NCBI RefSeq assembly: GCF_963678635.1
Contig: NC_087066.1
Location: 10,382,723-10,446,722, forward strand
Reading direction: 5' to 3'
DNA length: 64,000 bases
Source of the DNA: Symsagittifera roscoffensis
Lineage: Eukaryota; Xenacoelomorpha; Acoela; Convolutidae
The position numbers and the translations under genes are program-made. Positions within the stretch are counted from its first letter, which is position 1. The number at the start of each line of letters is the position of its first letter. The notes below the pieces were generated by a model that was not told the DNA's origin, did no database searches, and worked only from the letters and a program-made list of their open reading frames with translations. Positions 1 to 11,100 of the stretch are shown one piece after another.

Positions 1-85
1 TAATTAACCTTGTAAAACCACTCGTTAGACTATAAAATTCATGTTTGTGTGAGGTGGGGGGAAAGGAAAAAGAGCCGTATTTTTT
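1..85 (-). repeat. R1 dispersed repeat, cut by the window edge
   Basis: The first ~80 bases are the reverse complement of 41345-41420: both share TAATTAACCTTGTAAAACCA, an ACTCGTTAGA block and a G-rich AAAGGAAAAAGAG-type end. Another diverged copy lies near 42325-42480. Confidence 0.7.
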
Positions 86-120
86 CATATATGGAAACTG
101 TATGACTAGCATTTTTCCAT
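85..120. repeat. R2 palindromic element, half copy
   Basis: Carries CATATATGGAAACTGTATGA followed by CTAGCATTTTT, one arm plus centre of the R2 palindrome. Confidence 0.6.
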
Positions 121-612
121 AAACCCCCCAAAAAATTGATTTTTCTACATTTTTTAGTTCTCAAATTTTTTTTGGTTTGGTTGTGTTCGTAACCGAACAC
201 AAATGACATAAACCTTACTTACTCAAACGTAGTAACCAAAGGTTTGGCCGTCTCGCATTAAAAATGCTTTGCAAACAGCCTGCAGTGTCCTAATTCTGTC
301 TTACGCAAATAATATAACAAAAGTATCAAAGTTTTAAGTTTTGGCAAACTTCAAATTACCAGACATTGATCAAGGCATACAAAAACATGCCATACAAAAA
401 AAGAAGAATCTTGAGCATTTTTAAAAAATGTTATCAAGAGAAAAGGAAAAAATCCATGATTAGTATATCCAGGACTACGTTATACAAACAAAAAATTAAA
501 TTTTGCAAAAAAGTTTGTTTGAGTACGAATATCATTTTGCGGTTGGAAAAAAAACAAAAAATTTTTGGGGGCATTTTCAAAAATACTTTGAAAAATTTTT
601 GTTTTCGCCATC

Positions 613-669
613 AAAAAAATGCTAGTCATACAATTTCCATGTATGCAAATTGTATGATAAGCATTTTTT
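613..669. repeat. R2 palindromic element (hairpin copy)
   Basis: The left arm AAAAAATGCTAGTCATACAA and the right arm TTGTATGATAAGCATTTTTT are near-perfect inverted repeats (about 2 mismatches over 23 bp) around a short centre. The same motif recurs at 85-120, 781-836, 8091-8150 and 10767-10822. Confidence 0.75.
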
Positions 670-780
670 GACAAAAAATTTTTCTTTTTTATTTAGTACG
701 GTACACCAAAATTTATGCCAAAACAAGAGAAAAGTTCTTTGAAAATTGATGAAACGAGTTAAGCAAAATGTATGAAATTT

Positions 781-862
781 GAATGATTCGTATTTTTTCA
801 GGGACTTAATTTATGGAATTGTATGATTAGCATTTTTGGTCTACGGAGGTCAACCCGGGTTA
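781..862. repeat. R2 half copy with adjoining shared sequence
   Basis: TTATGGAATTGTATGATTAG-CATTTTT is an R2 arm. The next ~20 bp (GGAGGTCAACCCGGG) reappear inverted at 7965-7983 beside another R2 copy, so the repeated unit is larger than the palindrome. Confidence 0.55.
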
Positions 863-1741
863 ATAAATTGAATGACTGAAATTCGGTCCTTTTTCAAATT
901 GCTGCGTAGAAAACGACATAAATGTCTAAAAATTTTCATTCAATCTATCTATCGATCTATCTTTCAAACGTATTTGAACCGCGTTGACCTTGATACATGT
1001 TTAAGTCCTATTTTGGAATGATTTGTAAAAAAAAATTAACAAAACTGAACAATTGAAATTTCTTGAAATTTGCCACTTGATTTGCCAAAATTTATGCTAT
1101 GGGATAACTACTCGGTAATGGTTAGAATAAACGGTATCAAGAAGAGCGTCTTAGTCGCTCAAAATGTCAAAAAGAGTTTTTCGGTAGTTTCACTAAAAGT
1201 TATTTGTTTAAAAGTAAAATCGTGTTTACATTTGGTTTTAAAGCAATTTAATCTGAGAACTTTTTTCGCATTTTTTGTTTTAATTTATTTTTCGAACGTT
1301 AATTAGATTTTGACAAGTTTTGATTCGAATTATATATGGTGGTCATTTTTAAAATATATTTTGTTTTGCTCCGTTTTTCTGTGCGGTTTCAGGTGCCTCA
1401 AGGAAAACTCATAGGCGTCAAATGTACCATATTAAAGCCCTTACAGTCGTTATTTGGATTCCAAAATAATTCAAAACACACCCTTTTTTGTTTTTATAGA
1501 AGAGATTTTACCAAATTGAAACTTTTAAAAACAATTTGCGTCCGTATTTCAAGGTAATGCTGCTGCCCAAGTAAACTGCAAAACAAATTTTTAACATATC
1601 AGCGATACACTTTTTTGTTATTTTTAAGCTTATTTTAGATAATTGCCGTGGACTTAATATTCTTTGCTACTTGCTAAGTAACTGACTATACTTCTTATCT
1701 GAAGGTCGTTTTTTTCAGTTTTTTATATTCGACCGCCGTTT

Positions 1742-1747
1742 TTTATT
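1742..1747 (-). promoter_or_regulatory. Possible polyadenylation signal of the LU gene
   Basis: AATAAA on the minus strand about 217 nt past the stop codon. The hexamer is frequent by chance in such AT-rich DNA, so this is only the best-placed candidate. Confidence 0.3.
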
Positions 1748-1963
1748 ATGTACATTAAAGGAAAACAGAAAGTTTAATTAGATTTTCCGTCTAGTTTCCT
1801 TAAGTTTAACGAGTTTTCTTTTGCCATTAATTGCCGTGCCTTCAAGCTTAAGCTTATTAACACAAAAGGTGCATGCCTCTGTTGAATGATAGTATAAAAA
1901 TAGGTATTGGTAAATTGGGATTAGAGATAAAAAACATCGAGATAGATTGTTTGTAATAGACCA

Positions 1964-2140
1964 CTACAAAAATATTTTCTGCACAGCTATTGAACACAGA
2001 ATGAGAAGAGTCAGTTTCATCGGGAGGGGGGTTGAATGAGGGTGGGGGGCTGAGTTGCAGTACTCGGAGGCACAGCAGTTGAAGGTGCAATCCGCCATGC
2101 TTCCCTGGCACATTTCATTATAGGTCTTGCTCACACATGT
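1964..2140 (-). CDS. LU-protein exon 5: end of LU domain and GPI-type tail
   Basis: The acceptor is TTTTGTGTGCCTTCAG; the exon then runs 58 codons to a TAA. It begins TCVSKTYNEMC and includes the family-defining CCASEYCN. A His/Pro-rich spacer follows, then a C-terminal hydrophobic run (MKLTLLILCSIAVQKIFL). That architecture is typical of GPI-anchored LU proteins: domain, short spacer, hydrophobic end with no cytosolic tail. Confidence 0.85.
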   Translation of the reverse strand, partial: TCVSKTYNEMCQGSMADCTFNCCASEYCNSAPHPHSTPLPMKLTLLILCSIAVQKIFL

Positions 2141-5100
2141 CTGAAGGCACACAAAATATCCATAGTAAAATCATAATGAAAATGAATCTAATGAGCAAAC
2201 GATACAGAAAATGATTTAATGTAGCAAACGATGTAGCCATTCAAACGGTGCAACCTTCAACTGAAGTTCAGTTTTGCTTTTTTATTTTGAGCAAGCGGTA
2301 TGGCGCAATGCTCAAAAAATGGGACACAAAGGAAAGATTTAGATGAAGATCAGTTTCGCCTCAATGTGTGTTTCACCCCCAAATTAATTTGCCTCGCTTT
2401 TGTTCTGGAAGAAGACGTAGTCAGGTTTAAACAGCTGCGAAAAGAAGGTTAGTCGGGGCCGTTTCAGCAAATTTGCGATATTTCGAGATCATGCATTGGT
2501 CTAGAGCAAGACTCTCGGAGAGTAGAGCCAAAATTTGCAGTGGTCGATTGGAATGTTTGTAAAGGGGTACTCCGAGACGAATATCAGACTAACCATGCTG
2601 TGGAAGGATGAAATGTCAATTTCAAAAAAAATTGCAGCGAAACATCCATATTTGCCGAAATTAATCTGCGTTTCAAAGATGAACAAAAAAACGCAGCAAT
2701 TAACGTCGAAAGACTGATGGCCGGAGAAGAAATTAGGAAAGCGAGAAAAAGTATGTGAATGCCAATCAAAAACTTTAAAAAAAATTGCCCTCCAATACTA
2801 ACTAAATGAAGTTCACAAGTACTTGAGAAATTGTACAACCAATGTTCACTTATCTTAAAATGCAAGCTCTTTAAAATCTTTTCTATCTCTTTATTCTTTG
2901 TAACTCTGTTAAATTTGATGATTTAAATTAAAACTTTGTTATTTTCCTCTTATCTTTTTGACCAAAAAATTTTTTGGCTAAAAAATCAGATTGAAATCGG
3001 CTGAAATGCGTTTATCCGAAATTTCGTGGCTCCATATTAAAAGATTTTGAATAGACAATTAGCAAATGATATAGTACACGAACGTAAATGAGATACTCTT
3101 CGAACTAAGAAATGATTACAACTTTTTGTTCGAGATCTAAACTGGAAGTATGTATGTCTTGGCTGTGACGCATTAAGACAAAAAGACGAATAAAATATTC
3201 ATAATTCTTTAAAAAAAACTTTGCTTTCATTATGTAATTGAGTTTTCTTGAGGAATTTCATCAGATTGTAGTTTGCATCAAAATGTTTAACGTTCAATTT
3301 TTTGTACATGCAAATATCCTTTTGACAGTTAAATGTTTCTCAAAACCGTTTCCGATTTTTGTAGCTTCTTTGTCGCTTTGAAAATGTAGATTAGACTTTT
3401 TTTATTGTTAAAAAGAAAAGTTTGCTTGAGTTTTTCTGGTGCTAAGGTCGAAGAAATCGATTCTTCCAATTAAATTATGTAACCTCCTTTAGCAAAAAAC
3501 AACTAAATTTTTTGTTTTGTTTCATTCATTCCTTAGTGTGGCAAAGCAACTATACTCACGTCTTTTGGGACACATGACCTCTGTGTGGTCCGAGAGTCAA
3601 TCCCACGCAAAGTGTAGCTCAATACCTACACCAAATAAAACAACATTAAGACACTAAGTAAAACAAGGATAGGACCATGTTCCGCAATTAGGACTATGAT
3701 CCGACCGATTACAATGATTAAAAATCCAAAAAAGTTATCAGAGGATAAATCATCGAAGAAAAGAATTCCAAAAACAAGAAAAAAAATCCCAAATGAAAAT
3801 TTGTTTCTCATTTTCTGAAACTTTGTTTTTCTCAAGTTTGCCGTTTCTTAAATTTGCATTTTCGGTTTCTTAAATTTGCCGTTTCGTAGATTTTTCCAGT
3901 AAACAGCATTGTGTTGGTAAGAAAATGCGAAAATGAGGTTGAAAATATCTAACTTAGCTACTGTTAATGTAAATTAACTATTTACAGAATAATTGAATTG
4001 AGAGTTCATTCTTTTAGCATGCCATATCCAAATTTTGTGGCTTTTAATCTGAAAAACGGAAATTTCTGGCCAATTTTTCTCAAATCAGATACATTTTTTC
4101 TAAAATTCTGAGTCACGACTCGGTCTTTTATATGATACAATACTTGACCTCCTGCGAGCTATCTCTGAGGTACATAAAATTGAGCGAAAAAACTCCCAGT
4201 GCCATAGTCGTTTCCCATTTTGTGGGAACTTTAAACGGCCCTAACTTTTCACGCATCCCCACCTAATATATAAAGACAAGAGTCCAATTCATGATCATTT
4301 CTGTTATCATTTTTCAAGATTTAAAGGTTTCGACCGCTTAGGTAAAAAGACCCCCTGTTTGCAAACATAGTCTAACGAAAACATCTTTTTTTTGCGAAAG
4401 AGGGCTACACATGCTTTGATTCCTAGTTCAACATTTTGCTGCATATGTTTAGTCTCAGATTGGACTCGACTTAGAAACCGAACAGCTTTGCCTTGGCGCG
4501 TAACGGGGCTATTATAGAGCGTAGCACCTAGCAGTGATCAGTTGGACCACTGACGGTTGTCCTGAAATTCGAATTTTTTTGCTGCTGTTCAGACCATTTT
4601 ACGTGTATAGCTTCCTGAATGTTACTGAACGAAAACTTGGCAATCAGAATTGAGTATTTAAAAGTTTCAGAGAAATCGAGACAATCTCAAAAAGATTAAA
4701 TGAATCAGTATTAGCCGGTTACAAAAACGCAGGTTGTGCGATCGGGCAGGTACATTTTGCGTGCTGCCAGGCCCTTCCTCTTTTTTAAAATAACGCGAAG
4801 CTCCCCTACAGCCACTAGAATTCTGATTTTGGTTTCCGCATATTTCCTTCAACGAATATAAACTTGTTCTGGCTTTAATCGATTCTGATTGGTTGAAGTA
4901 TTTCAATTATTTCAAAGCCACTTTTTGTCAGTATTTCAGTAAATGTATAGTTGAGGACTGTCTTATTGGCAGTCCAAAAAAAAACTAAAAAGTGAAATTT
5001 GGCTTCAATATAATACAAACTCAATATATAATACAGTGCTCGCTTAAACTATCCGCACAAAAACAACGCGCTTGGAAATTTTTAACAAGTTTTTCTCATT

Positions 5101-8100
5101 GGATTGAAATTGGAATAAAAAGTGATGAGAACAATAGTTATTTAGAATTTTACCCTAACAAAACCAAAAAATTTGTGAATTTCTGACCCGAAGTTTCATC
5201 TTTTTTTGATTCAATCAAGAATTACTACAAAATTACTTTATCAAAAGTGGAGCCAATTATATCAATTAGATTTTCTTATGCAGACCAATAAAGTTAAAGA
5301 AGGGCATAGTATCCAAAGTTTTGCGCATAATGTTTGAATTTGTTTTGGAATCCAAAATTGGTCTTTTATGTCGCAAAAACGACATTTTTTGGGTTCTAAA
5401 ACTCAATGACTTTCAAGTTCAAAAATTTTTGGAGATTATGTCATTTTCAAATTTCATTGGTATAAATAAGAAGCTTACTTTAATATAATTTGCTTATCAA
5501 TTGACCAGGTAATTTTTGCCTAGCTCTTGATCTGCTAAAACAAGACATGAACCATGAAAAAGTCATTTTTACGCTTTTGATTAGCGATCGTTACGAATTC
5601 GGAGTAAAGACTTTGAGGTTGATGCAATTTTTTATCAGGTATTTTCCGAAATTTTGCATTGGATTTTCAGCTTATTGGAAATCAGCTTTAATTCTGTCGG
5701 TTTTTTTACTGAGTTTTTTGTTTCCAAAAGTTGTCCGTTGTTTTTTTTTGAAATTGATGACCCAAAAATTTTGCGAACGCTCGAAATCAAACCCACAAGA
5801 GGATCTTTTTAAAAAACTTTAATCTGAAGATGGAAAAAACCTTTTCTTTCCAATTGTGTCATGGTTCAAAATCCTCTTTGCTAATTTCTGAGCGACATAC
5901 TGTTTTCATTCCATTTTGTTTTTTGTAGGAACCATTTGCGCCATTTTTTAAAAAAAGTTTTCATAATTTTTTTTTCATTTTTTTGGTTTGTTTGCTTTCT
6001 AGCCATTTTCGTGGAGTACGATATAAATAATTTTTTTTCAATAATCAATCTGTGCCTATAGCAGAGTGAAAAAAAATCAAACTTGCTTGAGACACATAGG
6101 CTTAGTGTTTGATTCTTGTCCGGACCCATTTTTTTTGCAAATTGAAATTTTTCAATATTTTAGACTATCGTCCGTCAGCTTATTTTTGTCGGCTTGGTTA
6201 ACTTATACCAGACTTTTTTTGGAAGTTTGGCTCTTTAACCCTCCAATTGCTCTTTGTATAAATTCTCGAAGTACTTGTAATTGAGTTCCGAGTTTTTCAG
6301 GATTTTCTAAGCTTTTTTTGTAACTTGTGGTTGTCGATAGATCATTTACGCGTAATCATTGTTATTCAATTTTGTATCAAAAAAGATACGAAGCTCGGAT
6401 TCGACTCTGCATATTAATTCTGGTGAAAAACAAAGAATTTTTGCTCTCATCGCATTTTGTTTACTGTTAACCCAACTTGAAAAAAGCGTTTTAAAGTTTC
6501 TAAGCTTGTTGTTACTGTCCGGATAATTAACACTGGTACATCATAAATGGTCGACTTAAAAACAGTCTAAAATTAAGATTAACATCTATTGTTGTGTCAA
6601 CACACTTCATTTTAATTAATAGTAAGCACAGTCTCCTCACATGCTATCCTGATTTACTATTTTGCAGTAGCCATCTCACCGCCAGCGACCTATTTTTCAA
6701 ATTAAAGCTAGAAAAATTTCATGAAAATTCAATAAAAACCGTAAGTATTTCATCAAATCCGTTGTTTGAAATTACAAAAGTGGCAAAAAAAGTTGCTTTG
6801 ATGCGTATAAAGAGATGAAGTTGAAATTTTTGACCAAAATTTTTAAACTTTCCTAGAACTTATTCAAACTCATCAATTGTTGTTTCTCTTGTAGTACTTT
6901 GCCCAATTTTCTCAATAAAATGTCCAATTAGATCTACTCGAAAAATTATTTTCGCGAAATCAAATGACATGAATTATGATAAAAATCTGAAAAACGAATT
7001 TAAAAGCGTAGTCATGTTTTTAAAAATATAAATATAAATCGGATCCTTGCTCGAGACGCAAGAGAGTATAGCCTCTTGAAGGATTGAAACCTTGCAGTTT
7101 TACCAGCAAGTACACCTTTTCCAATCGGAAGGTGCAGAAAAATCAAATAAAAATTATTGAGATCTTTTATAGGCTCAGAGACACTTCAAGTACGTACAAA
7201 AATATCAGACATTTTCAAATACTGACAATTCAACCAAAAAAACTCTGACAACTCAGCTAAAGACAGATCGGCCAAATTAGATTAGAGAACCAGATCAACA
7301 GAAATTTTTTTTTTATTAGTGTCAGCTTTAAAAGACTTTGTGAAAGATTTATTAAACAATAAGTGACAAATTTCAAAGATCAAAACTATGAATAAAGTTT
7401 CATCTTTATGCATAACGTGTTTTGATATGTTTAAAGTAGAAGTAAAAAATTTCAAATACTTCTGTAATTAGTCTCGATTGTAGTTGTTTGCATTTTGCAA
7501 GAGATTCTAGTTAGCGATTGGAAAATAGGGCTTTGCTTTTAAAAAAAATATATTGAAGCTGTCATTCCAGGCATTATTTATGCGAGATTCTCCGCTTACC
7601 ACCCGATTACAAATGTTCCAATCAACAATGTTTAATTCAGTTTGATGCGTCTGTTTCTACGACAGGTGGCAATATAGGTGTCTTAAAAGTAGTCCGTTAC
7701 ACTTTGAAATTCCACTGAAGGGTCTTTGTTTCGGAGTTTTTCGAAAGCGAAGGTTACATCATGAAGGGGAATGCCAATTAAATCAGTTTTTGACCTTTAG
7801 GCGAAAAACATCATAGTCCGTCTACTTTTATGTATTTTGATTAGCTTGATGTATAATGATTTTTTTCATACTATTCTAATTTTGAAAACATGTTAGATTG
7901 TAAACGATTCTATAGGGTTATGGTCCTATTGCCTCCTTGTTTCATGGATTATTTCATGTGCAGTACCGGGTTGACCTCCATAGGTTGGAAATGGTAGTCA
8001 TAGAATTCCGTGAACTGACTAAGTTTATGCTGCTAAACCGCCAGTCAAACAATTTTCTTGCGAGTGTTCCGTCAGAGAAATGTTTCTGGCGAAAAAATGC

Positions 8101-11100
8101 TAGTGATACAGTTTCTCCAAATGAAAATTGTATGGCCAACATTTTTTGATGGGGGAACCCAAATTTTTTTATCAATTCTTCTCGAAATCTGTCGCAACCA
8201 TTTTTTCTGTTTTTTTTTTCAGCGCGAAAAGAACTGTGTACTCCAAGATAAGTTTTCCCAAAAACTTTTTTGCGTGTAAATATAATTTTTTGTATGCATG
8301 ACAAATTTTGGATTGTTTTTCGTTTTCTCTAGATAGTTTTTTTTGACACTCAAAAAGCTTGTTTCTGATTTTTCTTGAATATTTTTGTATGCCTCGTTCT
8401 ATACATGATTCATCAAATTTTCATATTCAAAAAAAACTAGCTTATCTGAATTTTTTTGCCACAATATTTATGAGTTTGCTACTTTCGTTACACTGTGTGT
8501 AAGAAATCATTATTCAAGTCGTTTCTAATGCATTGCACATAGACGACCGGTCACTTTTTGGCGAATCTAGCTGTAATCAACCAGAGTTTTAATCGATCGC
8601 TTGAGTTTGGTTACGAACACAGCTCAAAAATTTTCCGAAGTTGTCTTTCAGAAAATATTATTGTTGCATTGGTTTCGTTTATGAAAAAAACTAGTCATGT
8701 TCCTTGCGATAAGCAAAGCTATTGCTATCGGTTACCAGATTCTTTCCCCGTAAACATTTTTGTTCACAGGCCTCTTTTCATTGGGACTCATTTCCTGGAA
8801 GCCTCTTTTAGCAACCTATAAATGATGTGCTTGTTGGCATTTTAAATATCTGTCCAGTTCAAAATTTTTTTAATATTGGTCTTAATTTTAACTACCTGCT
8901 TTAATAAATTTTCATGTTTTTTTTTTTACTTTTTTCGGTTTGTTCGTTTTAGACCTTTATTAAATCGGCTTAGTGGCCTCATTTTTCGTCGTTTGACAAG
9001 CGAATATATTTATTTTTTGTGTTGCCTGTGTGCGTTTCGAGGCTGAGAAGGACTTATTTACTTTTTTGGTCTTTATTTTTTTCGTTTCTTTTTTGTTTTT
9101 TTTTCCTTGTTTTTCGTTTTGGTAAGTTTCTGCCTGTTTTATATCGTATTAGTGGCCTCATTTGATTCATTTGATGAGCGGTGAAAGTTTTTGTGTGTGT
9201 CCGTGTTAAAATTTTTTTGAAGTTTTTGGCTTGAAAGGTATCTGCTGAGGTGTTTTCGGCTCGGTAATATTTTGTTCAATGCTAATTTTACCTTCTATTG
9301 TTTTGGTGCTTTTTTGTTCATTTTGATAGATAATTTTTTTTCGACATTTTCAATTTACACATTATTTAATTGGCGTTTCACTTGACACATGTTTGACTAG
9401 TCCCTATGTTGACATATTTAAAAATGCCAATATTTTGGAACATTCAATATGTTTTATCGAGTTCAGCGTTTTGATTTTCTAAGGTCATCTATTATTTTAA
9501 CTGACATCTGATGAAGAGTGAAAGCTTTCATTGTACAGTTTTTTGTTACTTAGCAATGCAATTTTTAAAGCTTTTAGTTTCAATATTTATTTGAAAAAAT
9601 TGAAATTCTCAACCTTATGATGGGGTGCTCTCAGAGTACACTATGGGGTTGCTTTTATGCCCGCTGAATATAACTGCTCAAATCTCTTTGGTTGTCCAGA
9701 TGTGGCGTTTTTGTATTTTCTCATTGAAAATTTTTTGAAGATTTGAGAAACACTAAAAAACTTGAAACCTGAAGTGGGATGCTCTCAGGGTACACTATGG
9801 ACTTGCCATTTTGCCTTTCATAAATGACTGCTCAAATCCTTTTGGTTCGCAAGATTTTATATGTTATTATCAATTGTTTCAATAAAAATAGAATTTCTAC
9901 AAATTAACTGAACTTGAAGCTCTCCGCCGTATCGTGGTGTGCACACAGTGTACACTAGGGGTTGCAATTCTGCCTTCTAAATACAACTGCTCAAATATTT
10001 TTGGTTTTCGCGATAATTGGGGTCTCTTATTAATTTTTTCAAAAAACTTTAAAAAAAAACACTTAAACCTTGAAAACCTCAACCGTATGCTGGGGTGCTA
10101 TCTGGAAAACTTTACGAGTTGTAAATCTAGCCTCTAAATTAATACCTCTCATTTTTTTCCGGTTTTCTAGATATGGCGTTTGTAGGATTTATTCATTTTT
10201 CTAATAAACTTGATTAAAAAAATTAAGAGAACTTGAATCTCTCAACCCTACGGGAGAATTCTCCCTGGGTACTTTTTGATGTTGCTTTTTTGCTCACCAA
10301 ATAAGAGTGCTCATTTTTTTTTGGTTTTCGAGATATGCCGTTTTTCATAGTTTTTTCATTTTTTTCCAAAAAACTTAAAGATTGAAAAAAGTAACATAAC
10401 TTGAAACTCTCAACCCTATGTTGGGGTCCCTTCAGGTTACACTTTTAAAAAATATATGAAAGGAGCAAGAGTACGATGTCGGCTTTGAAGGGTCTTTTTC
10501 TGATTTTAAAGTGTCACAAAACTGATAAAACTCAGTAGTTTTGGAGACATAACCATTTAGATGAAAAATAACATCAAAGATTGTTTTTTAAAAGGTTCAA
10601 TTAATGAAGTGAAAAACCCATATGGATGGGCCCAATTCAATTTAACGGTTGTATTAAATGTCGTTTTGTTGTAAATAATTCAGGAAATCCTTTTCACGTT
10701 CAACAATCTACTTGAAGTACCGTAGGTGCGAGTCATGCGCTAGTTTTTTGTATTTTTTGAATTCCATGAAAAGTGTATGACTAGCAGTTTTCCATATATG
10801 AAAATTGTATGATAAGCATTTCTGGTTCACTCGGGTTTGAAATGAATTATTTATAAGCCATCTAAACATGTTTTGCCGCATGTGAAAAGTTTTCGCGCCT
10901 CTTTTAAAACGTTTAATTTTACTCAAAACCATTTGGCTGAATTGTCTCACTCAAATTGGCTGAATTACCGTTTTCTAAAAAATTGCTGAAATGCCCGTGA
11001 CGGAATTGTCTGAACGAGCTTTAATAACATAGTGTGAGCTTTGAACTTGTCTGTTTCACAAAAAAAATCCAGTGTAAACCACTTAAAATGTTTGACATGC

